This document shows positions 19,501 to 26,936 of a stretch of 64,000 nucleotides of DNA, piece after piece. Below the pieces are notes generated by a model. The model saw only the letters and a program-made list of their open reading frames with translations. It was not told the DNA's origin and did not search any database. The translations under genes were made by a program, and so were the position numbers. This DNA is from Ignavibacteriae bacterium HGW-Ignavibacteriae-2 (GTDB taxonomy: Bacteria; Bacteroidota; Ignavibacteria; Ignavibacteriales; Melioribacteraceae). Position 1 is the first letter of the stretch. Each line of letters starts with the position of its first letter. The stretch spans positions 1-64,000 of the forward strand of contig PGYT01000007.1 in the NCBI GenBank assembly GCA_002839805.1, read 5' to 3'.

Positions 19501-20084
19501 TCAACCGAATTAGTTATATTAATAAAATTGCTGCATTTTTTGCCGAAAATTTGGCTGGTATGGAAATAAAATTGGACGATCTTGAATCGTTAATTCAAGA
19601 TGCTTCCACAAATAACGATTCCATTTTATTGATGGAATTATTTACTCAAAAGATTGATTTGCTTTTAAATAATTCAAGTTGTGAAGTCGTATCCAATTTT
19701 GTGAACGATTTTAATGTAAAATCTTTATCTGAAAAAAATAATATCAATGACGCCTGGTGGAATTTACAGCATTCAAAAATTTCAGCTCAATATTCCGAAC
19801 AAGCAACTGAGCCGGAAATAAATTTTCTAAATAAAGCTTATGAGTTAATAGAACACGAAACGATAACCGAATTAACATTAATAATTATTTATGGATTATT
19901 CGAATATTATAAAGAGAGGGGGAATATTAAAAAAGCCACAAATTACGCGCATTACTTTAAATCGATATACGATTTTATTTTAGCAAATATTCCCGCTCAG
20001 GAATTAAAAGAAAACTACCGCAAAAAGAAGTTCCTGCAATCAGCTTTCCCAAAAATTAATTCAGTAATAGAAAAAAAATTATAA
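16515..20084 (+). CDS. Ser/Thr protein kinase - ATPase - TPR regulator (PknK-like architecture)
   Basis: A 1189-residue cytoplasmic signalling protein. Residues 1-270 are a protein kinase: glycine loop GKIGEGRSRV, Lys35 in FAIKVL, catalytic loop YFDLKPEN (Asp kept, the usual HR replaced by YF, so a non-RD kinase), DFG as IDFGF, and an APE segment. A nucleotide-binding domain follows from about 285: YYVGRDE entry, Walker A GQEGSGKS (near 309) and Walker B FVLLIDNIEN, an AAA_16/NACHT-like arrangement. From about 640 to the end there are many TPR-type helical repeats. The plan resembles bacterial PknK and the kinase part of larger STPK-AAA-TPR-GAF-HK hybrids. The start overlaps the last ABC permease by 4 bases, so transport and kinase are made together. 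The target is unknown. Confidence 0.93.
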   Translation: MINNRYKLLGKIGEGRSRVFLCSDLLNSKKEFAIKVLSGKSDKDELSSFLHEYYLLRKLDHPNIISAYEKGTILSLEKNSVGEEISVGDKFIILEYFRGQELNQFADISEETIKEILSQINSVLYYLHQSNYIYFDLKPENILISVVNQKLTIKFIDFGFVKYFSSVDSFVSRGTKEYIAPEIIKKEHTDHRADLYSLGMLLYRIIFKEFPFKAEKEIDIYRAQISENVKVPEIDYSFPLQRAITRLLSKNPSERYYTTLQIFDFLGLEIDRFRKEWGIIPYYVGRDEILSNIKNYINNSDESKIFLITGQEGSGKSEILNQIENNYERVVNLSVLADGPLNNFAVDFIDRLVYTDFIHDELDSSLISYIANHINYDSEDLIGQLKSIIAKIANLNNFVLLIDNIENFEPLSLEILQSVLPILQSNNIKIILTEDINSGLSQSLFRNIIVDQLVPFTDEELGHFIDKSYAAFFPREKLLEMIKEFSDFLPGSVIKFIDNLIYLKILDYTSEGAIIQYSPEDKKAIEESLSQLFKNRIQDLNYKEFSYIKTVSALKETLPESVVALICGFNDLESNLVLQSLRDKLILLRSKKSINPEFTSNSLRNYVYNLTNGNSNLHEKISSKLVELNDDRYISELAFQFEKAGDYNSSYKYYKIFIDKAGSVSAYATKRLILEKLSEFNLPQNLHLEINIDISETLYKLAEFNACLDLTNRMLELQLEAKTRQKLTIQKAVCFARIGELSKSKKLIEEILTEDLTSKERINIKYELSLIELELNNYDIIPKYCSEMLEEQEVTFLEKGKINNMLGLVEIYKNNDLNSALKYFYETLNNYEKTKDIMQIAAVEVNIGNIYNMLMDSKSAKNHWNKALHLNQSVGNVEQEAKILMNTGIYHFNQNEFEKAIEQYKRANNIFSGIAYIFGNGLALTNLGETYCETCEYSKAIESLEEAQLIFTELNNTDELFESFFHLAKIYYRLNSRKQLDELIDKMIRISKDKKVNRISYINKIAAFFAENLAGMEIKLDDLESLIQDASTNNDSILLMELFTQKIDLLLNNSSCEVVSNFVNDFNVKSLSEKNNINDAWWNLQHSKISAQYSEQATEPEINFLNKAYELIEHETITELTLIIIYGLFEYYKERGNIKKATNYAHYFKSIYDFILANIPAQELKENYRKKKFLQSAFPKINSVIEKKL

Positions 20085-20214
20085 TCGCCGATTATTTTAA
20101 TTATTTAACGAAAACTTGAATTACTATGTAATTTGTACAGGTATTTATTACTTGATTTGTCAAATATTTTACAGAATATGCCTAAAATAGGCTTAAAATG
20201 ATGTGGTATATCTT

Positions 20215-20245
20215 TTGACACATTTAAGCAGGTGCTGTATTATTG
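20215..20245 (+). promoter_or_regulatory. Strong promoter ahead of the ZU5-like lipoprotein
   Basis: TTGACA (20215-20220), a 17-base spacer and TATTAT (20238-20243) form a near-perfect classical sigma70 promoter. The same bases also fit the Bacteroidota pattern: TTTG at 20214-20217, 20 bases, then TATTATTG (20238-20245), a 7-of-8 match to TAnnTTTG. The predicted start lies 25-30 bases before the ATG at 20277. Confidence 0.65.
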
Positions 20246-20276
20246 CTAAATTGTCTCATTAGAAAAAGGGGTCAAA

Positions 20277-20783
20277 ATGAAAAAAATACTGATAATATTT
20301 ACAATTGGAGTTTTGTTTTTCTTAGGATGCTCTGAGAAAACTTCAATTACAAATCCTGAAACACAGAGCAGGAGTTTTATATCGCTCTCAGACGGTTCCT
20401 TAAATAAAATAACGGATGATTATGTTGAAAAATCGATAAATGGGGATAAAGGCGGAATAATTACCTTTAGACTTGGAATCCTTTTGATCCCTAAGGGTGC
20501 TTTCGAGGGAACCAAAACTTTAACAATCTCTAATGATAACAAATTTGCTGCTGTAGATTTTGGACCTAGCATGCAATTTAATAAGCCTCTGCATTTTACA
20601 ATACACTATACCGATCTAAATTTATCCGGTATTGACCCTGATAAAGTAGATTTTGGTTACATGGATGGGAATAAATTTGAACCTGCGGTTTACCAGTCTT
20701 TAAGAGTTGACGTTAAAAAAGGTTCATTAACAGTTATCGGCGCTGAGATTCATCATTTTTCCAGATATGGTTTCACAAGATAA
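20277..20783 (+). CDS. ZU5-like lipoprotein, paralogue of 261-848
   Basis: A 168-residue lipoprotein: signal peptide with lipobox FFLGC (Cys18), a Ser/Thr-rich linker to about 55, then a single beta-rich domain. The features of ZU5-like domains are visible in order: GGIITFRLGILLIPKGAF (the G-V-x-L-x-I-P-x-G-A-F strand), FGPSMQFNKPLHFTIHY, a short YMDGNKFEP hairpin, and the final HFSRYGFTR. The last nine residues equal those of the lipoprotein at 261-848. The domain is intact here and degenerate in places in the other copy. It has its own strong promoter and stands alone between the kinase gene and a terminator. It is likely surface- or periplasm-facing; no function can be assigned. Confidence 0.85.
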   Translation: MKKILIIFTIGVLFFLGCSEKTSITNPETQSRSFISLSDGSLNKITDDYVEKSINGDKGGIITFRLGILLIPKGAFEGTKTLTISNDNKFAAVDFGPSMQFNKPLHFTIHYTDLNLSGIDPDKVDFGYMDGNKFEPAVYQSLRVDVKKGSLTVIGAEIHHFSRYGFTR

Positions 20784-21239
20784 TAATTACAAGAATGTAT
20801 TATAATAGAACAAATTTATTTTGATTTCTTTTCTTGATTGATACGGAATTTGTGGGGAAAACGGTCTTAATAATAAAAAATTAATGCATAATTTATCAAT
20901 CCTGTGGATTTGGAACAACTCTAAAGCATATAGTACAGTAAGTTGATTCTATTTTTTTTATAAACTTTGAAATATAGACTAAAATTTTACATGCCGAAGT
21001 TAAAACTGAACAGCGGGCTTTTTATTATAATATAATCAGTCCGCTTTTTTCAAATATTTTTTTTTGATAAATTAATGAAGATTCAGAACATTGAATAAAA
21101 AGATAATTTGTATTATATAAAGAACATTATTCATCAAAGCAGGAAACTTCAAGAAATATTTTCTTAAATATGGTGTTCGTTTGAGGTCATAATTATTTCT
21201 GCACTTCAATTTTAGATTATTAAAAGTATACTTGGTTAT
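20784..21239. other. Intergenic between lipoprotein and GAF-histidine kinase
   Basis: A 456-base AT-rich gap. It contains one intrinsic terminator (21012-21050), about 230 bases after the lipoprotein stop. The long untranslated stretch before this terminator could hold a small RNA, but no promoter or conserved structure was recognised in it. The last 190 bases should contain the promoter of the kinase at 21240. Confidence 0.5.
21012..21050 (+). terminator. Intrinsic terminator
   Basis: AGCGGGCT (21012-21019) pairs with AGTCCGCT (21038-21045, one G-T pair) across an 18-base AT-rich loop. It is followed directly by a run of T residues, the normal form of a Rho-independent terminator. Confidence 0.75.
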
Positions 21240-22571
21240 ATGAAATTTATAGATTTAAAAAAAGAGGTTGATGGTTCAATTGATAACAACGCCGATTCAG
21301 CCGGTATTAATAACCACCAAAAAAATCTACAACTCATTCTGGATATTGTTAATACAATAAACAGAACTCTTGTATTGGATGAAGTTTTGGAATTGGTACT
21401 AAAAAGTGCAATAAACCTTACTCAAACGGATAGAGGATTCATATTTTTAATTAATTCCGACGGTGAATTAGAATTTGAAATTGGTCTTAATTCTAACAAT
21501 GAATTTTTGGATAGAAAAGATTTTATAATAAGTAAATCGGTAATTAATAATGTTTTTCAGTCGGGTACCTCAAAATTTCTTGAATCCGCACAGGACAATC
21601 TTAACGGTAAATCTTCTAAAAGTATACTTGTACTGGAATTACAAACAATTCTCTGCTCACCATTAATTACAAATTCCGAAAAAGTTGGTGTTATTTATGT
21701 AGATAGTCGAAAACTGCATAAAATTGATATTAAAGAGATAACCAATACTTTCGAAATATTTGCCGGGCAGGCAGCTACGGCGATTAAAAACGCTCAATTT
21801 TATCAGGCGCAGCTTCTTTCTTATAAAACACTTCAGTCAACCAACAGAGAACTGTTGCTGGCAAAAGAAGAAGCTGAAAAATCAGATCGACTAAAAACGG
21901 AATTCCTTGCGCAGATGTCTCATGAAATTAGAACTCCTATTCATATTTTACTGAGCTTTACTAATCTAATTAAAGAAGAAGTTGAAAATAAAATAGATGA
22001 TGAGTTAAAATCTAATTTTGGCGCTATAACCGAAGCTGGTAAAAGAATCATTAGAACTACTGATTTAATTCTAAATATGGCAGAAGTTCAAACTGGCAAT
22101 TACGAATATAAATACTCAAATTTTAGTTTTATGGATGAAATTATACTGCCAATTTATTCCGAATTTAAAACACGTGCCAGCCAAAAAAATCTTCAAATGA
22201 ACCTAATTGATAACACTAAAGAAACTTCCATTTCCAGCGATAAATATTCCATCTATCAGATTTTTTATCATATTATAGACAATGCGGTTAAGTTTACAGC
22301 AAAAGGTAATATTGAAATTATTATTGAAGAGGATCAATTAAATTATATTATAAGAATTAAAGATACTGGAATCGGTATTTCTGACGAATATTTACCCTTT
22401 ATTTTTAAGCCTTTTTCTCAGGAGCAACAGGGTTATAATCGACGTTATGAAGGCAACGGACTGGGTCTTGCTCTAGTGAAAAACTATGCTGAAATAAATT
22501 CCGTTCAAATTGACATTGAAACTACGAAAAATGTCGGGACTACATTTCTTGTAATATTACCTAAAGCCTAA
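21240..22571 (+). CDS. GAF-domain sensor histidine kinase, copy 1
   Basis: A 443-residue soluble kinase. Residues about 25-185 form a GAF domain (start ILDIVNTINRTLVLDEVLE, then DRGFIFL, ending FAGQAATAIKNAQ). A short coiled linker leads to a HisKA domain with His227 in FLAQMSHEIRTPIH. The ATPase domain has N box IIDNAVKF, G1 DTGIGIS, F box FKPFSQEQQGY and G2 GNGLGLAL. The kinase at 24316 is a close paralogue, with the His at the same residue number. No response regulator is encoded nearby, so it is an orphan. The GAF and linker segment resembles the C-terminal half of STPK-AAA-TPR-GAF-HK hybrid proteins, and a kinase-AAA-TPR protein is encoded just upstream. Confidence 0.94.
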   Translation: MKFIDLKKEVDGSIDNNADSAGINNHQKNLQLILDIVNTINRTLVLDEVLELVLKSAINLTQTDRGFIFLINSDGELEFEIGLNSNNEFLDRKDFIISKSVINNVFQSGTSKFLESAQDNLNGKSSKSILVLELQTILCSPLITNSEKVGVIYVDSRKLHKIDIKEITNTFEIFAGQAATAIKNAQFYQAQLLSYKTLQSTNRELLLAKEEAEKSDRLKTEFLAQMSHEIRTPIHILLSFTNLIKEEVENKIDDELKSNFGAITEAGKRIIRTTDLILNMAEVQTGNYEYKYSNFSFMDEIILPIYSEFKTRASQKNLQMNLIDNTKETSISSDKYSIYQIFYHIIDNAVKFTAKGNIEIIIEEDQLNYIIRIKDTGIGISDEYLPFIFKPFSQEQQGYNRRYEGNGLGLALVKNYAEINSVQIDIETTKNVGTTFLVILPKA

Positions 22572-22755
22572 TAAAAATAGTATTTTATAATCTTTCATAA
22601 TTTTTAGATCTGCTTAGTTAATAAGGTCTAAAAAAATATTATTCTTAAATTATTTGTTAAATATTGGAATAAATTTAATTATTATAATCTGGTTCTAAAA
22701 AACTTTTTATCGAAGATAATAGTTCAGTTATTTGATTTTGTCTTAACCATTAAAT

Positions 22756-23976
22756 TTGGGTCGAACTTTGTCACATAAACTAGAGAATTACTTTCAAGAA
22801 TTACTGCATATTTCTCACAAGTTTAGTTCTACTGAAGATCAAAAATTTGTGAATCAAATATTGTCATCCTCATTGATGGTTAATGACGCGAATATATTAG
22901 ATACCAAATCGAAAATCGGGCAAGTTTTAGACTTAATTATAACATTTTACAGACGAAAGCTGCCAAACGCAATTTTCAGCAGTTTTTTGTTAGAAATAGG
23001 ATTTTTTACCTCAGACCATGGATACGCTGATTTATCAATAAATATCTTTAAAATGGTAATTAGCCGGTCTAAAAAACTGCATACTAAAAATACTGAAGAT
23101 TACGCAGCCGCCGCCTATTTGGGCCTAGCTCAAATAGCTTTGTGGGAAGGGGATTGGATAAAAACTAAATATAATATTAAAAAAGCCAAGAACATTTACT
23201 CAAGACAAAATAACCGAATGGGTTTGGCGGATACTGAAAATTTTTTAGGTGCTGTATTTGCTGAGAAGGGTGATATAACCAAAGCCTTAAAACAATTTGA
23301 ATATGCTTTTTCGTTTGTAAAAAGCACGAAAAAAAATCTCGTGAAAAGTAAAATTCAAAACAACCTCGGAATAATTTGTACTATGGCTCACAAATACTCC
23401 GAAGCACTCAATTATTACAATTCTGCATTAAATGATTTTTACGAGCTTGAGGATTCTAAGAAAATTGCGGAAACATTACACAATATCGGGATGCTTCAAC
23501 TAAAACTAGAAAATTACGAAGAAGCATTAGAAAAATTCTCAGAAAGTAACCAAATTGCGATATTGGAAAATTTGCACCCTATTGTTGGTATTTCCTACCT
23601 CGGTTTAGCGGAAGTTTATTTTTATATGAATAGAATCGAAGAAGCCGAGAAAAGTTTGGAAGAATGTTTACGAAATTGCTATATGATTAATGATCGGCTA
23701 ACAATTGCTGATGCGTTTAAAATAAAATCCCTAATAGAAAAGAACGAAGGAAAATTAAATGACGCCGAAGCTCACCTTCTTGCAAGCATACGTATAAATC
23801 AAGAGTTTAAAAACGAAATGAATCTTGCTGAATCCTCTGTCCAATTAGGTGTACTCTATTTATCTATGCACAAAAAAACGGAATCCAGGGAAAATCTGTT
23901 ATCCGCGCTCCGTTACTATACTAAAAATAATGCCTTAAAAGAAGCCGAGGATATCTTAAGGATATTAAATAAATAA
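22756..23976 (+). CDS. TPR-repeat protein between two histidine kinases
   Basis: A 406-residue soluble protein made almost entirely of TPR-type helical pairs. Clear repeats begin near residue 110 (AAYLGLAQIALWEGDW), then 157 (TENFLGAVFAEKGDITKALK), 197 (IQNNLGIICTMAHKYSEALN), 237 (TLHNIGMLQLKLENYEEALE) and further on. No catalytic domain is seen. The reading frame opens just upstream and has no early ATG: TTG at 22756 is the likely start, with another TTG at 22768. The repeats resemble those of the kinase-ATPase-TPR protein at 16515. Its place between two GAF-histidine kinases suggests a scaffold or input protein for them. This is inference from context. Confidence 0.85.
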   Translation: MGRTLSHKLENYFQELLHISHKFSSTEDQKFVNQILSSSLMVNDANILDTKSKIGQVLDLIITFYRRKLPNAIFSSFLLEIGFFTSDHGYADLSINIFKMVISRSKKLHTKNTEDYAAAAYLGLAQIALWEGDWIKTKYNIKKAKNIYSRQNNRMGLADTENFLGAVFAEKGDITKALKQFEYAFSFVKSTKKNLVKSKIQNNLGIICTMAHKYSEALNYYNSALNDFYELEDSKKIAETLHNIGMLQLKLENYEEALEKFSESNQIAILENLHPIVGISYLGLAEVYFYMNRIEEAEKSLEECLRNCYMINDRLTIADAFKIKSLIEKNEGKLNDAEAHLLASIRINQEFKNEMNLAESSVQLGVLYLSMHKKTESRENLLSALRYYTKNNALKEAEDILRILNK

Positions 23977-24315
23977 TCCCGCCTTTTATTCTGAAGTCTC
24001 CTGCCCTAATATTGCATAGTTCAGTTTTTACGTTAAAATATGCTTTCCACTAAACTAATTTTATTTTTATACGATAATATAATGGCGTAAAATATTAGAT
24101 ACTGAGTATCATTTTGTTACATACTCTCAATCTATTACAGGTAATTATTACATGCTGCTTTTCTAAAGTATAAGAGGAATATTTGCAATAACTAATAATT
24201 GTAAGTTATTTTATTGTAATAAGTTATTATTTAGTACCTAAACCAAACGAATATTGATTTTAGTTGTATGGCACATAAATTGTTATATGAACTGTATCCA
24301 TTCTAGGGGAACGTG
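23977..24315. other. Intergenic upstream of GAF-histidine kinase 2
   Basis: A 339-base AT-rich gap. The only motif noticed is a sigma54-like element at 24269-24284. An AGGGGA ribosome site sits just before the ATG at 24316. No terminator for the TPR gene and no RNA gene was recognised. Confidence 0.45.
24269..24284 (+). promoter_or_regulatory. Possible sigma54-like promoter of GAF-histidine kinase 2
   Basis: TGGCACATAAATTGTT has a perfect -24 box and correct spacing, but the -12 box is TTGTT in place of TTGCT, losing the C of the conserved GC. The predicted start near 24295 would give a short leader with the AGGGGA ribosome site. It is a weaker candidate than the element before nifJ. Confidence 0.3.
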
Positions 24316-25638
24316 ATGAAATTTTCTAATTTAAAGATGCAAGTTGATTCTTCGCTTCAAGTACCGGATTTAATCGCTTCGAACGAAGTTTCGCACAATT
24401 TGAGTAGAATACTAGAAATTGTAAATAAAATTAATAGTACCTTAATACTCGATGAATTATTGGAATTAGTGTTAAAAAATGCGATAGATTTCACAAAAAG
24501 TGAGAGAGGTTTTATTGTTTTGCTTAATGATGAAGACGAACTTGAGTACAAACTCGGATTAAAAAGTAACGGTAATATCATCAAAAAAGATGACTATCTT
24601 GTTTCTAAAAGTGTTGTAGAGGAAGTCTATAAATCCGGTGAATCCAGGTTCGTGGAATCTGCTCAAAACGATAATAATTTTGATAACAGCAGTAGTATTT
24701 TTAATCTTGAATTACAAACAATTCTTTGTGCCCCTCTTGTAACTGGAAATAGAAAAATTGGAGTTATTTATGTCGACAGTAAAAAACTCCACCATATTGA
24801 TGAAAAGAATATAACAGATACCTTTGAAATTTTAGCAGGACAAGCCGCTACAGCTATTAAAAACGCTCAGTTATATAACGGCCAATTATTGGCTTATAAA
24901 ACTTTGCAAAGTATTAATATAGAATTACAAATTACAAAAGATGAAGCCGTAAAATCGGATAGGTTAAAATCTGAATTCCTTGCCCAAATGTCACACGAAA
25001 TTAGGACTCCAATTCATATAATGCTCAGTAATACCGAATTAATAAAAGATGAATTAACAGATAATCTTTCTGAAGAATTAAAATATTCATTTAATTCGAT
25101 TAAAATGGCTGGGCATAGAATGATAAGAACAACAGATTTAATCATTAATATGTCCGAAATACACGCAAAAACGTATAAACTGGTGCCGAATAAATTTTTA
25201 CTTGGTAAAGAAGTTCTTTTACCACTTTATTCGGAATTCTCTTTTTTCGCTAAAGAAAAAGGTTTGGAATTTGTTTTTGAATTCGATTCTGATGATCCTG
25301 AGATGTTTGCCGACAGATATTCGGTACACCAAATATTTTCCAACTTAATTGATAATGCGATAAAATATACTAATACCGGCAGAGTTGTAATTATAATTGG
25401 GAAAGATGAAAATAATAAAAGAAAGGTTGAAATACGGGATACCGGAATAGGAATTTCAGAGGATTATCTCCCGTTGATGTACAAACCATTCACGCAGGAA
25501 GATCAGGGATATAGCAGAAAGTATGAAGGAAATGGACTTGGGCTGGCATTGGTTAAAGAGTACTGCGAACTGAATCACTTTATAATAAAAGTTGAAAGTA
25601 AGAAAAACTCCGGGACAGTTTTTTCAGTAGTGATGTAA
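24316..25638 (+). CDS. GAF-domain sensor histidine kinase, copy 2
   Basis: A 440-residue soluble kinase, close paralogue of the one at 21240. I use the ATG at 24316 and not the GTG directly before it because it aligns with the MKF start of copy 1 and has AGGGGA at the right distance. The GAF domain covers about 25-185 (SERGFIVLL, ILAGQAATAIKNAQ). The HisKA has His227 in FLAQMSHEIRTPIHIML, and the ATPase domain has LIDNAIKY, DTGIGIS, YKPFTQEDQGY and GNGLGLAL. Like copy 1 it has no linked response regulator. Its stop codon lies inside a palindrome shared with the convergent nqrM gene. Confidence 0.94.
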   Translation: MKFSNLKMQVDSSLQVPDLIASNEVSHNLSRILEIVNKINSTLILDELLELVLKNAIDFTKSERGFIVLLNDEDELEYKLGLKSNGNIIKKDDYLVSKSVVEEVYKSGESRFVESAQNDNNFDNSSSIFNLELQTILCAPLVTGNRKIGVIYVDSKKLHHIDEKNITDTFEILAGQAATAIKNAQLYNGQLLAYKTLQSINIELQITKDEAVKSDRLKSEFLAQMSHEIRTPIHIMLSNTELIKDELTDNLSEELKYSFNSIKMAGHRMIRTTDLIINMSEIHAKTYKLVPNKFLLGKEVLLPLYSEFSFFAKEKGLEFVFEFDSDDPEMFADRYSVHQIFSNLIDNAIKYTNTGRVVIIIGKDENNKRKVEIRDTGIGISEDYLPLMYKPFTQEDQGYSRKYEGNGLGLALVKEYCELNHFIIKVESKKNSGTVFSVVM

Positions 25639-25665
25639 CTGAGAAAATTAGCTTTTCTCAGTTAC
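25635..25665. terminator. Bidirectional terminator spanning two stop codons
   Basis: A perfect 13-base-pair stem (25635-25647 with 25653-25665) with a 5-base loop covers the stop of the plus-strand histidine kinase and the last codons and stop of minus-strand nqrM. The A/T-rich inner arms and symmetry suit termination from both sides. Confidence 0.7.
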
Positions 25666-25860
25666 TGAATGATTATTTACAAAATCCAATTTTTCGTTAT
25701 AACAACTATGCCCATGTGATTTTTTACCGCCATTAGTTTCACAATTGCCGCCACCGCAGCATCCTGACGCACGTTTTTTATACTGACTAAAATGTAGCGA
25801 TAAGGCGAATCCAACAAGAGCTATAGCAAAAATTGAAAAAACTGCAATAAATTGTAACAT
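25648..25860 (-). CDS. nqrM: Na+-NQR maturation protein NqrM
   Basis: A 70-residue protein with one N-terminal membrane span (FIAVFSIFAIALVGFALSL) and a short cysteine-rich tail beginning CCGGGNC with further Cys and His. This size and layout, and the place directly after apbE in the nqr operon (4-base gap), match NqrM (DUF539). NqrM is known to be needed to deliver iron to the membrane iron centre held by NqrD and NqrE. The last codons form part of a hairpin shared with the convergent gene. Confidence 0.85.
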   Translation of the reverse strand: MLQFIAVFSIFAIALVGFALSLHFSQYKKRASGCCGGGNCETNGGKKSHGHSCYNEKLDFVNNHSVTEKS

Positions 25861-25864
25861 TTAT

Positions 25865-26893
25865 TTATCCTTCTTTACTTTCAAACATTTTTTCGAATGC
25901 AGGAGTTTGTTTTACAACAAATGTGTTATTCTCTCTAACAATCATAAAAACGGGTAGTTCCTTTTTAACTGCAAATTTATAACCTTCTTCGTGTCCCATT
26001 ATGCTTATTGCGGTAGCGTAACCATCGGCAATTATACATTCTTTGTGGATAACTGTTACAGAAGCCAGTTTATGATCAATCGGTTTACCGGTTCTAGGAT
26101 CAATAAGGTGGGAATACCTAACCCCGTTTTCTTCGAAATAATTCCAGTAATCGCCGGAAGTAGCCATTGCCAAATTATTGAGAGGCAAAACTTTTTGAAT
26201 TTTCCCCGAAATATCAGGTTCAGAAATTCCAACCTGCCATAATTTATTATAATGGTTTTTACCTTTTACTTTAACCTCACCACCAATTTCAACTAAATAA
26301 TTAGGAATCTTCAACTTGTCCAGTAATTCAGCCACTTTATCGACACCAAATCCTTTTGCGGTTGAAGATAGATCACAATAGAGGCTGGGGATAGTTTTTC
26401 TAATTTGCGAATTATTTTCATCGACCTCAATTTTCTCCAGACCTATATTTCTTCTGGCCGAATTTATCTCATTTTCAGTTGGAATAATATTAGGTCTAAA
26501 GCTTGGACCAAAACCCCACAAGTTAACTAATGGTCCAATTGTTAAATCGAGCGCTCCATTGGTTTCAAATCCTAATAATCTGGTCACGGAAATTACATAA
26601 ACAAAATCTCGAGATACTTTTAGCCAATCCAATGAAGCGGAAGAGTTAAATTTAGATATTTCGGAAGAGGGGATGTAAGTGGACATTTTATTGTTAACAT
26701 CTTGCAAAACCGAATCGATTTTCGGCTGAACAAAATCAGAATTATTTTTATAAATATTTTTATCGGCAATAAATTTAACGGAATAAGTTGTTCCCATAGT
26801 TCTTCCACTAAGAGAGATAAGTTTATTCTGCTCATCCTCCTTGGAACATCCTGTTAAAAAACTCAATATCAACAGTATCAGTAATTTTTTCAT
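25865..26893 (-). CDS. apbE: FAD:protein FMN transferase (lipoprotein)
   Basis: A 342-residue ApbE that attaches FMN covalently to threonine in NqrB and NqrC on the outer face of the inner membrane. It has a lipoprotein signal with FLTGC (Cys16), then the family motifs RTMGTTYSVKF, LWGFGP, the SSTAKGFGVD segment, VEIGGEVKVKG, HLIDPRTGKP and the metal-binding ADGYATAISIMG. Length and motifs are normal. It lies 43 bases after nqrF and 4 bases before nqrM, so it is made together with its substrates. Confidence 0.96.
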   Translation of the reverse strand: MKKLLILLILSFLTGCSKEDEQNKLISLSGRTMGTTYSVKFIADKNIYKNNSDFVQPKIDSVLQDVNNKMSTYIPSSEISKFNSSASLDWLKVSRDFVYVISVTRLLGFETNGALDLTIGPLVNLWGFGPSFRPNIIPTENEINSARRNIGLEKIEVDENNSQIRKTIPSLYCDLSSTAKGFGVDKVAELLDKLKIPNYLVEIGGEVKVKGKNHYNKLWQVGISEPDISGKIQKVLPLNNLAMATSGDYWNYFEENGVRYSHLIDPRTGKPIDHKLASVTVIHKECIIADGYATAISIMGHEEGYKFAVKKELPVFMIVRENNTFVVKQTPAFEKMFESKEG

Positions 26894-26936
26894 AAAATCG
26901 TTTTTACTTGAGCTATGAGAACAACCAAATTAATTA

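Noticed and set aside
20081-20095. Palindrome ATAATCG-C-CGATTAT at the end of the kinase-ATPase-TPR gene as terminator
   Set aside because: A one-base loop cannot form a stable hairpin without opening pairs, and the stem is mostly A-T. Only a short T run follows.
20231-20246. GGTGC...TTGC pattern resembling a sigma54 promoter before the lipoprotein at 20277
   Set aside because: The distance between the GG and GC dinucleotides is two bases too long for sigma54. The same region fits a sigma70 or Bacteroidota promoter much better.
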